Of a stretch of 54,771 bases of DNA, positions 1-9,120 are shown piece after piece (the first letter of the stretch is position 1; each line of letters starts with the position of its first letter). The stretch comes from an uncultured Methylococcaceae bacterium (GTDB taxonomy: Bacteria > Pseudomonadota > Gammaproteobacteria > Methylococcales > Methylomonadaceae): NCBI GenBank assembly GCA_903945375.1, contig CAJAVP010000022.1, positions 1-54,771 on the forward strand. Reading direction: 5' to 3'. The notes beneath the pieces are model-generated. The model worked only from the letters and a program-made list of their open reading frames with translations, was not told the origin of the DNA and did not search any database. Both the position numbers and the translations under genes were made by a program.

Positions 1-160
1 CACCGAAAGCCATGCCGGCTGGTTTGACGAAGACACCAGCATTCGCCCGGGTGATGAAATCATGGTACTACCCAGAGTCGATCCTAAGTACCGTCAGTTG
101 TTTAAAGAAGTCTCTACGATGATTTATCAAATGGCGTTGGGGGCGAAGATTATTCTTTAA
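1..160 (+). CDS. SLBB-type polysaccharide export protein, C-terminal fragment
   Basis: This is the last 52 codons of a gene that begins before the window; the reading frame starts at base 2 and the stop is at 158-160. The tail contains IRPGDEIMVLPRVDPKYRQL followed by a segment ending IYQMALGAKIIL. This layout (a PGDEI-type strand, a basic segment, then a short QxxYQxAxGA helix at the very end) is typical of SLBB-domain outer-membrane polysaccharide export proteins of the Wza/KpsD class. The position directly before rfbCBDA and a kpsC-like gene fits that role. Family assignment is inferred from a short fragment. Confidence 0.6.
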   Translation, partial: TESHAGWFDEDTSIRPGDEIMVLPRVDPKYRQLFKEVSTMIYQMALGAKIIL

Positions 161-228
161 AAACACATGACGTGAGTAGACCAGTCGGCTCACGTCATCC
201 CTTAACCTTAATAACTAAAGGCAAAACC

Positions 229-780
229 ATGCAAATTCATACCACTGATCTTCCCGGTGTGGTCATCATCGAGCCCAAAGTGTTTGGCGATGAGCGCGGC
301 TATTTTTTTGAAACGTGGAGTCAAGGCCGTTATGCAGAGAGCGTAACCGCCGATAATTTTGTCCAAGATAACGTGTCTTTTTCTCGTAAAGGTGTATTGC
401 GAGGTCTGCATTTTCAAAAAATCAATCCGCAAGGCAAATTGGTTTATGTATTACTCGGCGAAGTGTTCGATGTTGCCGTTGATATTCGCGTTGGTTCACC
501 GACGTTTGGACAATGGACTAGCGTAATCCTGTCAGCAGAAAATAAACGGCAATTTTTCATTCCTGCTGGTTTTGCCCACGGTTTTTGTGTGACCTCTGAA
601 AACGCCTTATTTGCTTATAAATGCACAGATATTTACAACCCAAAATCAGAAGGCAGTGTGCTGTGGAATGATCCTAATCTTAATATTCCTTGGCCTTGCG
701 ACCAACCGGAGTTATCCGGCAAAGATGCTCAAGGCATTAAATTAGCCGATTTCCCCAAAGAGTTATTACCCGAATTTTAA
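229..780 (+). CDS. rfbC: dTDP-4-dehydrorhamnose 3,5-epimerase
   Basis: RmlC catalyses the third step of dTDP-L-rhamnose synthesis in the cytoplasm, epimerising C3 and C5 of dTDP-4-keto-6-deoxyglucose. The 183-residue protein has the family's cupin core: [12 protein letters not shown] near the start, the RGLHFQ motif with the catalytic histidine at residue 61, and [10 protein letters not shown] around residues 129-138, which carries the tyrosine region of the active site. The frame is open upstream to 172, but the ATG at 229 is preferred: it has AAAGG at 217-221 and gives the normal family length and N-terminus. It is first of four rhamnose genes (C-B-D-A order) on the same strand. Confidence 0.95.
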   Translation: MQIHTTDLPGVVIIEPKVFGDERGYFFETWSQGRYAESVTADNFVQDNVSFSRKGVLRGLHFQKINPQGKLVYVLLGEVFDVAVDIRVGSPTFGQWTSVILSAENKRQFFIPAGFAHGFCVTSENALFAYKCTDIYNPKSEGSVLWNDPNLNIPWPCDQPELSGKDAQGIKLADFPKELLPEF

Positions 781-818
781 TTTCCCCCTCTTACTTTTCA
801 TCACCTAACGGAACTTTT

Positions 819-1892
819 ATGCAAAAACCTCTACTTGTTACCGGCGGTGCTGGTTTTATCGGTGCTAATTTTGTGCTGGATTGGCTGGCTGGCTGCAATA
901 CGCCAATTATCAACCTCGATTGCCTCACTTATGCAGGCAATATGGAAAATCTCGCTAGGATAAAAAATGATAAGCGCCATATTTTTGTCAAAGGCAGCAT
1001 CTCTGACTCAGATTTATTGGCTGATTTATTCACGCAACATCAACCCAGTGCTGTGGTCAATTTTGCCGCCGAATCGCATGTTGACCGCTCTATTCACGCG
1101 CCAGAAGATTTTATCCAAACCAATATTGTCGGCACCTTCCGCTTATTAGAAGCCGCTCGCGGTTATTGGAACGGACTTGCCTCAGATGGTCAAAACAACT
1201 TCCGTTTTTTACACGTCTCTACTGATGAAGTGTATGGCTCGCTGAAAAAAGACGATCCAGCTTTTAGAGAAGACAATCGCTATGAACCTAATAGCCCGTA
1301 TTCTGCCAGCAAAGCCGCGAGTGATCATCTGGTACGAGCCTATCATCACACCTATGGCTTGCCGGTTTTAACAACTAATTGCTCCAACAACTACGGCCCT
1401 TATCAATTCCCTGAAAAACTGATTCCTTTACTGATTGCCAATGCCTTGGCTGATAAGCCATTGCCAGTTTACGGGGACGGTCAACAAATCCGTGATTGGT
1501 TGTATGTGGGCGATCATTGCGCCGGTATTCGCCGCGTATTAGAAGCCGGTAACATTGGCGAAACCTATAATATCGGCGGCTGGAATGAGATGGCTAATTT
1601 AGACATTGTGCATACCGTTTGTGCATTATTAGATGAAGCCCGTCCTCGCGCTGATGGCAAACTGTACCGTGAACAAATCACCTTTGTAACCGATCGCCCA
1701 GGTCATGATCGCCGCTATGCGATTGATGCCAGCAAAATTGAACGGGAATTAGGCTGGAAGCCCGCTGAAACGTTTGCCACGGGGATTCGTAAAACCATTC
1801 AGTGGTATTTGGATAATGCTGAGTGGATTGCCCATGTGCAATCTGGCGCCTATCGCGACTGGCTAGACAAAAATTATGCAGAGCGTGGCTAA
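819..1892 (+). CDS. rfbB: dTDP-glucose 4,6-dehydratase
   Basis: RmlB converts dTDP-glucose to dTDP-4-keto-6-deoxyglucose with tightly bound NAD+. This is a 357-residue short-chain dehydrogenase of the extended type. Visible signatures are the Rossmann motif TGGAGFIG (residues 8-15), STDEVYG with Thr135-Asp136-Glu137 acting in dehydration, and YSASK with Tyr161 and Lys165. Length matches the family. It lies 38 bp after rfbC. Its TAA stop overlaps the ATG of rfbD (TAATG), so the two are translationally coupled. Confidence 0.97.
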   Translation: MQKPLLVTGGAGFIGANFVLDWLAGCNTPIINLDCLTYAGNMENLARIKNDKRHIFVKGSISDSDLLADLFTQHQPSAVVNFAAESHVDRSIHAPEDFIQTNIVGTFRLLEAARGYWNGLASDGQNNFRFLHVSTDEVYGSLKKDDPAFREDNRYEPNSPYSASKAASDHLVRAYHHTYGLPVLTTNCSNNYGPYQFPEKLIPLLIANALADKPLPVYGDGQQIRDWLYVGDHCAGIRRVLEAGNIGETYNIGGWNEMANLDIVHTVCALLDEARPRADGKLYREQITFVTDRPGHDRRYAIDASKIERELGWKPAETFATGIRKTIQWYLDNAEWIAHVQSGAYRDWLDKNYAERG

Positions 1893-2785
1893 TGAAAATT
1901 TTACTTCTCGGTAAAAATGGACAGGTTGGCTGGGAATTACAACGAGCCCTAACCCCATTAGGTGAATTAATCGCCTTAGATCGTCACGCTGAGCAGGGCT
2001 TGTGCGGCGACCTGAGTCAATTGTCTGCTCTACAATCGACACTAACTCAACTCAAACCCGATTTAATCGTCAATGCAGCGGCTTACACCGCCGTAGATAA
2101 AGCGGAAAGCGAGCCGGATGTCGCCCATACCATCAACGCCTTAGCGTGTGGAGTTATGGCAGAAGCGGCACAGCGCACTGGCGCGTGTTTAATCCATTAT
2201 TCGACCGATTATGTGTTTGATGGTTCTGGTCAGATACATTGGATAGAAACCGACAAAACCGCTCCTTTGGGCGTTTATGGCGCAAGCAAACTGGCGGGAG
2301 AACGACTCATTCAACAATCCGGTTGCCGCCATTTGATTCTTCGCACCAGCTGGGTTTATAGCGCACGCGGTAATAATTTTGCCAAAACCATGCTGCGGCT
2401 GGCGCAAGAACGCGACACGCTGAATGTCATTGGCGATCAAATTGGTGCCCCAACCGGTGCCGAACTACTTGCCGATGTCACCGCGCAAATTGCCCGCACC
2501 GCTTATCAGCAACCTGAAGTAACGGGTATTTACCATCTTGCCGCCAGTGGTGAAACGTCTTGGTATCACTACGCCCGTTTTGTTCTCGAGCAAGCGCGTC
2601 GTGCTGGTGTCGTACTGAAAGTAGATGCCTCTGCTGTTCAGGCAATACCCACCAGCGCCTATCCCACACCCGCTAAACGTCCCCATAATTCACGACTCAG
2701 TACCTACAAACTAGCGCACATATTTGATATCAACCTGCCGAGCTGGGAAACTGGTGTCGCTCGTATGCTGGCAGAAATTTTGTAA
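1892..2785 (+). CDS. rfbD: dTDP-4-dehydrorhamnose reductase
   Basis: RmlD performs the last step, NAD(P)H reduction of dTDP-4-keto-L-rhamnose to dTDP-L-rhamnose. The protein starts [17 protein letters not shown], whose GxxGxxG motif binds the cofactor. It also has the HYSTDYVFDG active-site strand and the YGASK motif of the SDR fold. The frame is open upstream to 1823 inside rfbB, but the ATG at 1892, overlapping the rfbB stop, gives a 297-residue protein of normal length beginning exactly at the Rossmann strand. It is followed by rfbA after 21 bp. Confidence 0.96.
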   Translation: MKILLLGKNGQVGWELQRALTPLGELIALDRHAEQGLCGDLSQLSALQSTLTQLKPDLIVNAAAYTAVDKAESEPDVAHTINALACGVMAEAAQRTGACLIHYSTDYVFDGSGQIHWIETDKTAPLGVYGASKLAGERLIQQSGCRHLILRTSWVYSARGNNFAKTMLRLAQERDTLNVIGDQIGAPTGAELLADVTAQIARTAYQQPEVTGIYHLAASGETSWYHYARFVLEQARRAGVVLKVDASAVQAIPTSAYPTPAKRPHNSRLSTYKLAHIFDINLPSWETGVARMLAEIL

Positions 2786-2806
2786 TCCGTTTTAAGGAAT
2801 TTTACT

Positions 2807-3721
2807 ATGACCTCATCAGCCAATACCTCAAATGCCTTACCTAGACGCGGCATTATTTTAGCGGGCGGCTCTGGCACGCGACTTTATCCCGTCACCAAAG
2901 TCGTATCAAAACAGTTACTGCCCATTTATGACAAACCGATGATTTATTACCCGCTCGCCACCCTGATGCTAGCGGGTATACGTGATATTTTGATTATTTC
3001 TACCCCACAAGACACACCACGTTTTGAACAATTACTCGGTAACGGTGATGACTGGGGATTATCCATTCAATATGCGGTGCAACCGAGTCCAGATGGTTTA
3101 GCGCAAGCGTTTATTATCGGTAAAGAATTTGTTGGCAAGCATCCAACGGCACTGGTCTTAGGTGATAATATTTTTTATGGGCATGATTTACCGATACAAC
3201 TGGAGCGAGCCGTTACACAAACCGAAGGGGCGACCGTATTTGCCTATCATGTTCATGACCCCGAGCGTTACGGTGTCGTCGCGTTCGACCAACAAGGTCG
3301 CGCTACTTCCCTAGAGGAAAAACCCACTGAACCCAAATCCAATTACGCGGTCACCGGTTTGTATTTTTATGACAATGAGGTCATTAACATTGCTGAAAAT
3401 CTTAAACCATCGGCGCGTGGTGAATTAGAAATTACCGATGTCAACCGCATTTATTTGGAACGTCAGCAACTCTCCGTTGAGATTTTAGGTCGTGGTTTTG
3501 CGTGGCTAGATACCGGCACGCACGAAAGCCTGATTGAAGCCAGTAATTTCATTGAAACGATTGAGCACCGACAAGGTTTAAAAATTGCCTGCCCTGAAGA
3601 AATTGCCTTCCGTAAAGGTTATATTGATGCCGAGCAATTACAAAAACTCGCCGCACCCTTGGCAAAAAATGGTTATGGGCAATACCTTTACAGTTTGTTG
3701 ACTGATTTTGTGTTCAAATAA
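2807..3721 (+). CDS. rfbA: glucose-1-phosphate thymidylyltransferase
   Basis: RmlA makes dTDP-glucose from glucose-1-phosphate and dTTP and is feedback-controlled by dTDP-rhamnose in studied homologues. Signatures are [20 protein letters not shown] near residue 15 (nucleotide-binding loop), [25 protein letters not shown] (metal-binding Asp) and the [20 protein letters not shown] segment. The protein is 304 residues, with about ten extra N-terminal residues relative to many homologues. AAGGA at 2794-2798 supports the start. It completes the four-gene rhamnose pathway, so this strain should make dTDP-rhamnose from central metabolites. Confidence 0.96.
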   Translation: MTSSANTSNALPRRGIILAGGSGTRLYPVTKVVSKQLLPIYDKPMIYYPLATLMLAGIRDILIISTPQDTPRFEQLLGNGDDWGLSIQYAVQPSPDGLAQAFIIGKEFVGKHPTALVLGDNIFYGHDLPIQLERAVTQTEGATVFAYHVHDPERYGVVAFDQQGRATSLEEKPTEPKSNYAVTGLYFYDNEVINIAENLKPSARGELEITDVNRIYLERQQLSVEILGRGFAWLDTGTHESLIEASNFIETIEHRQGLKIACPEEIAFRKGYIDAEQLQKLAAPLAKNGYGQYLYSLLTDFVFK

Positions 3722-3758
3722 TCGCAATAAGAACTAAGCCTTTGCACGGAGAGCGGTT

Positions 3759-5801
3759 ATGTCTATCACAAACACTGAGCCCTATTTTCACAGTGAACGT
3801 CCTTTCGTCGCAACCTCTCGAACCATCGCAAACACAGCTGGACTGAGTGAATTATTGGGTCATCCGATCATATTGCATCGTATCGGCAAAAATTTTTCCC
3901 ATTGCGAGGGCGTGATTGCTTGGGGACTTAAACCCAGCGCGGTACGTGCAGCAAACGTCGCCGCCCAACACCAGTTACCCTTGTTACGCTTAGAAGATGG
4001 TTTTTTACGCTCAGTTGCCACGGGGTCAATAGATTCACCACTCTCTATTGTGCAAGATGATCTCGGTATTTATTACGATGCCACCACGCCATCGCGTTTA
4101 GAGCAGCTTATTCCCCAGGCGCTGAGTGCCGATCAACGCTATCGCGCCCAAGCACTGATTTGTCTTTGGCGAACCGCTCGCATCTCAAAATATAACCATG
4201 CTCGAAGCTATACCGCACAATTACTCCCTCCGTATATTTTGGTGGTCGACCAAGTCGCCGGTGATGCGTCTATTACTTATGGGCTGGCAGATGCCAACCG
4301 TTTTCAAGCGATGCTCAATGCCGCCCTTCACGATTTCCCTACGCACACCCTAGTCTTAAAAATTCATCCTGAGGTGTTACAAGGTCAAAAACAAGGTCAT
4401 TTTGACTTATCCTCGCTAACACATGAGCCACGGGTGATGGTTGTCGCTGAAGATGTACATCCCGTGTCTTTGCTAGAACACGCCGATGCGGTGTATTGCG
4501 TCAGTTCGCAACTGGGTTTTGAAGGCCTATTATGGGGTAAACCCGTGCATACTTTTGGTATGCCATTTTATGCGGGTTGGGGATTAACACACGATGATCT
4601 GCCCGCACCGACTCGAAGAACCTCTGTTAGCTTAGAAAATTTAGTCTATGCGACTCTCATCGCCTATCCCAGATACCTTGATCCTGAAACCCTGCAACGT
4701 TGTGAAATCGAACGATTAATCAACTGGATGGGCTTACAGCGCAACATGCGTGAACGTTTCCCGCCAGTGATTGATGCACTGGGCTTTTCTTTTTATAAAA
4801 GACCGATTGTGCGTCGATTTTTTCAAGGCAGTCAGGTGTTCTTTGATCGCCCTACGGCTAAACGCCCTGAACATGGCACTATCGCTATTTGGGGTAAAGC
4901 CGCACTCTGTACAAAACAGGCGGTTATTCGTTTGGAAGATGGCTTTATTCGCTCAGTAGGTTTGGGTGCTGACTTAATTCCACCCTTGTCCTGGGCAATG
5001 GACAGCCGAGGCTTATATTATGATGCGAACGAACCTTCTGATTTAGAGCTCATTTTGCAAAATGCTCACGTTGACTTAGGGCAAATCATGCGAGCGGGAC
5101 ACTTGCGCGAACAACTGGTCGCTCATGCGCTGACTAAATACAATGTCGGCGCACAACAATGGCAACGGCCTCAAACGCTAAACTCGACACAAAAAATAAT
5201 TTTAGTGCCCGGACAAGTGGAAACCGATGCCTCGCTCCAGTATGGCGCACTGGGCATTCGTAAAAATCTGGATTTACTAAAAGCCGTTCGTGCCGCCAAT
5301 CCAGATAGTTATATTCTGTATAAACCCCATCCCGATGTGGTCGCCGGTTTACGCCGCAGAGGACATGCTGAAGAAGAAATCCACCACTGGTGTGATGAGC
5401 AAGTGAGCGATGTGGCAATGGGGCATTTGTTAACACAAGTCGATGAAGTCCATACCTTGACCTCATTAGCCGGCTTTGAAGCCCTATTACGGGAGAAAAA
5501 AGTGGTCTGTTATGGCTTACCTTTTTATGCGGGCTGGGGACTGACAGAAGACCGTTTGGTGTTAAATCGGCGTACCCGTCAACTGACGTTAGATGAGCTG
5601 GTTGCTGGTGTTTTAATTTTATATCCCACTTATATCAGTCGGACAACGGGGAGATTTACGACCCCCGAACGCGCCTTAACTGAATTACTGGCTTGGCAAG
5701 CGCAAACACCACGCCATTTACCGTGGTGGCGTATAGGTTTACGTGCATTGTTGCAACTTGAACTTGGGATAAAGACATTCTTTAACTCAGCCAGCGACTA
5801 A
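3759..5801 (+). CDS. kpsC: KpsC-like capsular polysaccharide Kdo transferase, two modules
   Basis: This 680-residue protein has two homologous modules. Module one (about residues 35-325) contains RLEDGFLRS near 76 and PFYAGWGL near 268. Module two (about residues 345-660) contains RLEDGFIRS near 391 and PFYAGWGL near 588. The same motifs in the same order show an internal duplication. In studied KpsC proteins the two modules are retaining beta-Kdo transferases that build the poly-Kdo linker joining capsule to its lipid anchor. The full length with both modules intact argues for function. It lies 37 bp after rfbA, with GGAG upstream of the ATG. Its 3' end overlaps the convergent sensor-kinase gene by 20 bp. 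No kpsS or transporter genes are in view. Confidence 0.88.
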   Translation: MSITNTEPYFHSERPFVATSRTIANTAGLSELLGHPIILHRIGKNFSHCEGVIAWGLKPSAVRAANVAAQHQLPLLRLEDGFLRSVATGSIDSPLSIVQDDLGIYYDATTPSRLEQLIPQALSADQRYRAQALICLWRTARISKYNHARSYTAQLLPPYILVVDQVAGDASITYGLADANRFQAMLNAALHDFPTHTLVLKIHPEVLQGQKQGHFDLSSLTHEPRVMVVAEDVHPVSLLEHADAVYCVSSQLGFEGLLWGKPVHTFGMPFYAGWGLTHDDLPAPTRRTSVSLENLVYATLIAYPRYLDPETLQRCEIERLINWMGLQRNMRERFPPVIDALGFSFYKRPIVRRFFQGSQVFFDRPTAKRPEHGTIAIWGKAALCTKQAVIRLEDGFIRSVGLGADLIPPLSWAMDSRGLYYDANEPSDLELILQNAHVDLGQIMRAGHLREQLVAHALTKYNVGAQQWQRPQTLNSTQKIILVPGQVETDASLQYGALGIRKNLDLLKAVRAANPDSYILYKPHPDVVAGLRRRGHAEEEIHHWCDEQVSDVAMGHLLTQVDEVHTLTSLAGFEALLREKKVVCYGLPFYAGWGLTEDRLVLNRRTRQLTLDELVAGVLILYPTYISRTTGRFTTPERALTELLAWQAQTPRHLPWWRIGLRALLQLELGIKTFFNSASD

Positions 5802-8800
5802 GTGTCGCGACAAAAATCTCAGGATTGATCGGCTTGCTAATAAAATCAGTCATACCAACGGCTTCACACGCCTTACGTTCATCGTCGGTTATACCCGCCG
5901 AAAACGCAATAACTGGTAAATTTTGCCATTGCGGATTTAAGCGAATTTGTCGAGTCGCCTCCAAACCGTCCATAACCGGCATACTAATATCCATTAACAC
6001 AGCATCAAAGGGCTGTTTTTCCAAGCAATCCAATGCTAGCTGACCATTACTGGCTAGTTCATATTGAACCCCCATTAATGTTAAAAATTTGCCAACGACT
6101 AACTGGTTGATGGTATTGTCTTCTGCAACTAAGATCCGATAACCAGCTAATTGCTGACTACCTGCTATAGCGTTTGATGCGGTCGTGCCTTGTTGTTTAT
6201 TCTCTAACATTCTTTTTTCCTGAGGCTTTGCCGACATCGGTATACCGAATGCGACTTCGAAAGAAAAACATGAGCCTTTGCCCTGCTCACTGTCAACGTG
6301 AATATCGCTACCCATCAGAACTAAAAGTTCTCGGCAAATAGCGAGTCCTAAACCGGTGCCACCAAAACGGCGACAGATACTATTGTCGACCTGACTAAAC
6401 GGCAAAAATAGCATGGTTTTTTCGTTTTGACCAATACCAATACCCGTATCTGTGACACTAAAAGCCAACCTAACCTGATTGCCTTGATGCGCCAGTAAAC
6501 GCACCACCAAGGTCACTTGTCCGACATCCGTAAACTTAATCGCATTGCCCAGTAAATTACTGAGCACTTGCTGCAAGCGCAGCGCATCACCTAATAAATA
6601 CAGGGGCGTTTCTGGCGCAATATCCAAAATTAATTTGAGATTTTTTTCATGGACACTGGTTTCATACAAATTTTGTAAGTCCGTCAGCAGCGCATCTAAG
6701 TCAAAAGGCGCGTATTCTAATGTCATACGCCCTGCCTCAATTTTTGAAATATCTAAAATACTATTCAAAATACCGAGCAACGTTTGTGACGATTGTAAAA
6801 TTTTGTCTAAGTAGACGCGCAATTCTGTATTCATATCTTGCATCAGAGCCAGCTGAGTTAAGCCTAAAATTCCGTTCATCGGTGTACGAATCTCGTGCGA
6901 CATATTGGCTAAAAACTTGGATTTAATCTCAACGGCGTGTTCGGCGGTTTCCTTTGCCTTGGTAAGTTCTTGTATTAAGCGTTTACGCTCACGAATATCA
7001 CGGGATGAATTCCAAAGTAAGGGCTTACCTTCAATCATAACCGTTTGAGCACTCACCTCGACATCAATCAGCTCACCATTTTTACAACGATGCCGTGTTT
7101 CAAAAAGATTTGCCTGAGAAAAGTTTTCTTTGACTTTCACAAAAGCCGACTCTGGACTGTATAACGCATCCCAAAATGTAACTGACTTGCCGATCAACTC
7201 GGCCATTGAATAGCCTAAAAGATCACAAAATCTTTGATTTGCCTCAACTAGAATGCCTTGATCATCGATGATATGAATACCATCACCGGAAGCATGAAGA
7301 AACGTTTCATACCTTTCTTTTTTCTGTATTAATTGCCGCTCATTTTCCAAAAGTCCGGCATTCTTTTCCGCGATCTCTTGAGTTTGCTGATCAACACGAC
7401 GTTGAATCGCATAATTGCGCCCGGTGACACCCAGCAACATAATCTGCATAGAACCCGTAGCAAATAAACCCAATGCTAAAATTAACCAAGCAGAAATTGA
7501 GCGCTGTTGACTTAAAAACATATACGTTGGCTCTAATTTCATTTGCCATTGACGTCCAGCAAAATTAATACGGCTTGTCCAAACATAGTTCGCGTTGTCC
7601 TCTGTCTTTGTCTCATCATTCCGATAAATCCAGCCACTTTCAGCAGTAGCATCGATGTCTTCTAAGCTAAAGAGTAAGCCCTCGGGTAATTGCTCAAGCA
7701 CTTGTTGCCTTAACATCGCTTCAATTTTGAACACGCCCACGGCAAAACCCAAGATACCGTTACTTTGCTGCACCGTTTTGCCATAAACAGGTTGCAACAA
7801 TAACAAACCTGTCATGTTGCTGGCCTCTTGAACGAGTCGAATAGGTGGGGTTGCGGTCAATTGCTTAGATTGTAATGCGGCATTGATCGCCTGCAAACGT
7901 TCCTTATTGGAGGCGATATCATAACCCAAGGCTTTGCTATTGCTCTCCATTGGCCCGATGTAGCCCACAAAGACATACCTATCACGCGGTTTAGCTATGA
8001 TGAGTTGCTGTTTTTCATCTCGTTCTTGGATTTTGAAATCTGCGAGGGCATTTTCATCGGCAAAATGCTTCTCAAAGAAACCGCGTTGATTATATGTTAT
8101 CCAAGGATTCCAACTCAGTGCGTGTACATCACTATGCTTATTAAAAATCGGGCGCGTAAATTTATCAAAATGCACCCGACTTAAATCAGGCTCAATTTCT
8201 AATAATCTCGCTAAGGATTCGACCGTTTCTTGATAGGTCAGTAATTGACGATTAATCAGATTGACTAATGCAACACCATGCGCATCAATCCGGTATTTGA
8301 GCAACTTTTGATCTTTTTCCGCCATATACAAAAAAACCGTGACGATGGCAATGGTGAATAAGAGGGTGGGAATCACGACTGTCTGCAAACGTTGTCGCCA
8401 AGGTTGCCATTGTCGGTACAAAAGCGTTAAGAGTATCGGAGCAAACAACATAATGCCAAGGACATCGCCAACCCACCAATTCCACCAGATAAACGGCACA
8501 TCTGCCCATTGAACCCGATCTAAGATAAGCAAGCTCAACATCGCCCATGTTGCTGAAATCATGCAGGATAAAGGCCCTGCTAGCAGAAAAAATCGAAAAA
8601 TATCGCTATCATGAATCAAGCTTTGCCAAGCATTTTTTAAAAAATGGCGAATCAGTAACACCGCGCCCCATGCTTGGATACACGCACCCACGCTGATACT
8701 TACCCCCAACAAAACGGCGTTCGTGGTTATGCCGGCACTGCGTAACGCAATTTCCATTTTAATCGCAAATGAGCCTAATAAAATAGCCAGCAAAAACCGT

Positions 8801-8952
8801 TCACCACCATGCAAAACCAATACTAAGCCCAATGCGGCTGGCGGATAAATAGGTGTGGCATAACCTTGATAGACCGTCAAAAACAAACCCGCTTCGCCTA
8901 ACAAAAAATAGAGTAGTGCGCAGATTAGGATGTTGGGAAGTGCTTTTATCAT
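5782..8952 (-). CDS. MASE1-CHASE-PAS hybrid sensor histidine kinase
   Basis: This is a 1056-residue inner-membrane hybrid kinase. Residues 1-210 form multiple membrane segments with the YPPAALGLVL motif of the MASE1 sensor. Residues about 225-470 form a periplasmic CHASE-type domain (TYQETVESLARL, then SDVHALSWNPWI), closed by a membrane segment near 485-508. A PAS domain follows at 545-655 (DGIHIIDDQGILVEANQRFC). The HisKA domain has SHEIRTPMNG with phospho-acceptor His686. The ATPase domain has the NAIKF N-box near 803 and GGTGLGL near 864. A C-terminal receiver has Asp988 (LMDISMPVMDG). No dedicated regulator gene is adjacent and the ligand is unknown. The stop lies inside the 3' end of kpsC on the opposite strand. 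Confidence 0.9.
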   Translation of the reverse strand: MIKALPNILICALLYFLLGEAGLFLTVYQGYATPIYPPAALGLVLVLHGGERFLLAILLGSFAIKMEIALRSAGITTNAVLLGVSISVGACIQAWGAVLLIRHFLKNAWQSLIHDSDIFRFFLLAGPLSCMISATWAMLSLLILDRVQWADVPFIWWNWWVGDVLGIMLFAPILLTLLYRQWQPWRQRLQTVVIPTLLFTIAIVTVFLYMAEKDQKLLKYRIDAHGVALVNLINRQLLTYQETVESLARLLEIEPDLSRVHFDKFTRPIFNKHSDVHALSWNPWITYNQRGFFEKHFADENALADFKIQERDEKQQLIIAKPRDRYVFVGYIGPMESNSKALGYDIASNKERLQAINAALQSKQLTATPPIRLVQEASNMTGLLLLQPVYGKTVQQSNGILGFAVGVFKIEAMLRQQVLEQLPEGLLFSLEDIDATAESGWIYRNDETKTEDNANYVWTSRINFAGRQWQMKLEPTYMFLSQQRSISAWLILALGLFATGSMQIMLLGVTGRNYAIQRRVDQQTQEIAEKNAGLLENERQLIQKKERYETFLHASGDGIHIIDDQGILVEANQRFCDLLGYSMAELIGKSVTFWDALYSPESAFVKVKENFSQANLFETRHRCKNGELIDVEVSAQTVMIEGKPLLWNSSRDIRERKRLIQELTKAKETAEHAVEIKSKFLANMSHEIRTPMNGILGLTQLALMQDMNTELRVYLDKILQSSQTLLGILNSILDISKIEAGRMTLEYAPFDLDALLTDLQNLYETSVHEKNLKLILDIAPETPLYLLGDALRLQQVLSNLLGNAIKFTDVGQVTLVVRLLAHQGNQVRLAFSVTDTGIGIGQNEKTMLFLPFSQVDNSICRRFGGTGLGLAICRELLVLMGSDIHVDSEQGKGSCFSFEVAFGIPMSAKPQEKRMLENKQQGTTASNAIAGSQQLAGYRILVAEDNTINQLVVGKFLTLMGVQYELASNGQLALDCLEKQPFDAVLMDISMPVMDGLEATRQIRLNPQWQNLPVIAFSAGITDDERKACEAVGMTDFISKPINPEIFVATLSRWLS

Positions 8953-9120
8953 CGTGTTAAAAATAAATTTGCCGGTTTGACTCGGGGCACGTTAAGGGCA
9001 ACGACTGTGGTTAATGGTAGGTTAATATTTTCAATTCTTGGCGACATAGTAACATAAACATTGATTATCATAGCTGACAAAATCTATCATTAAAATCAGA
9101 TATATTGCTAGCAAAATACC

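Noticed and set aside
5782-5801. 20-bp overlap of kpsC and the hybrid kinase as a possible frameshift or assembly error
   Set aside because: Both reading frames end naturally with full-length proteins; a short tail-to-tail overlap is common in compact genomes.
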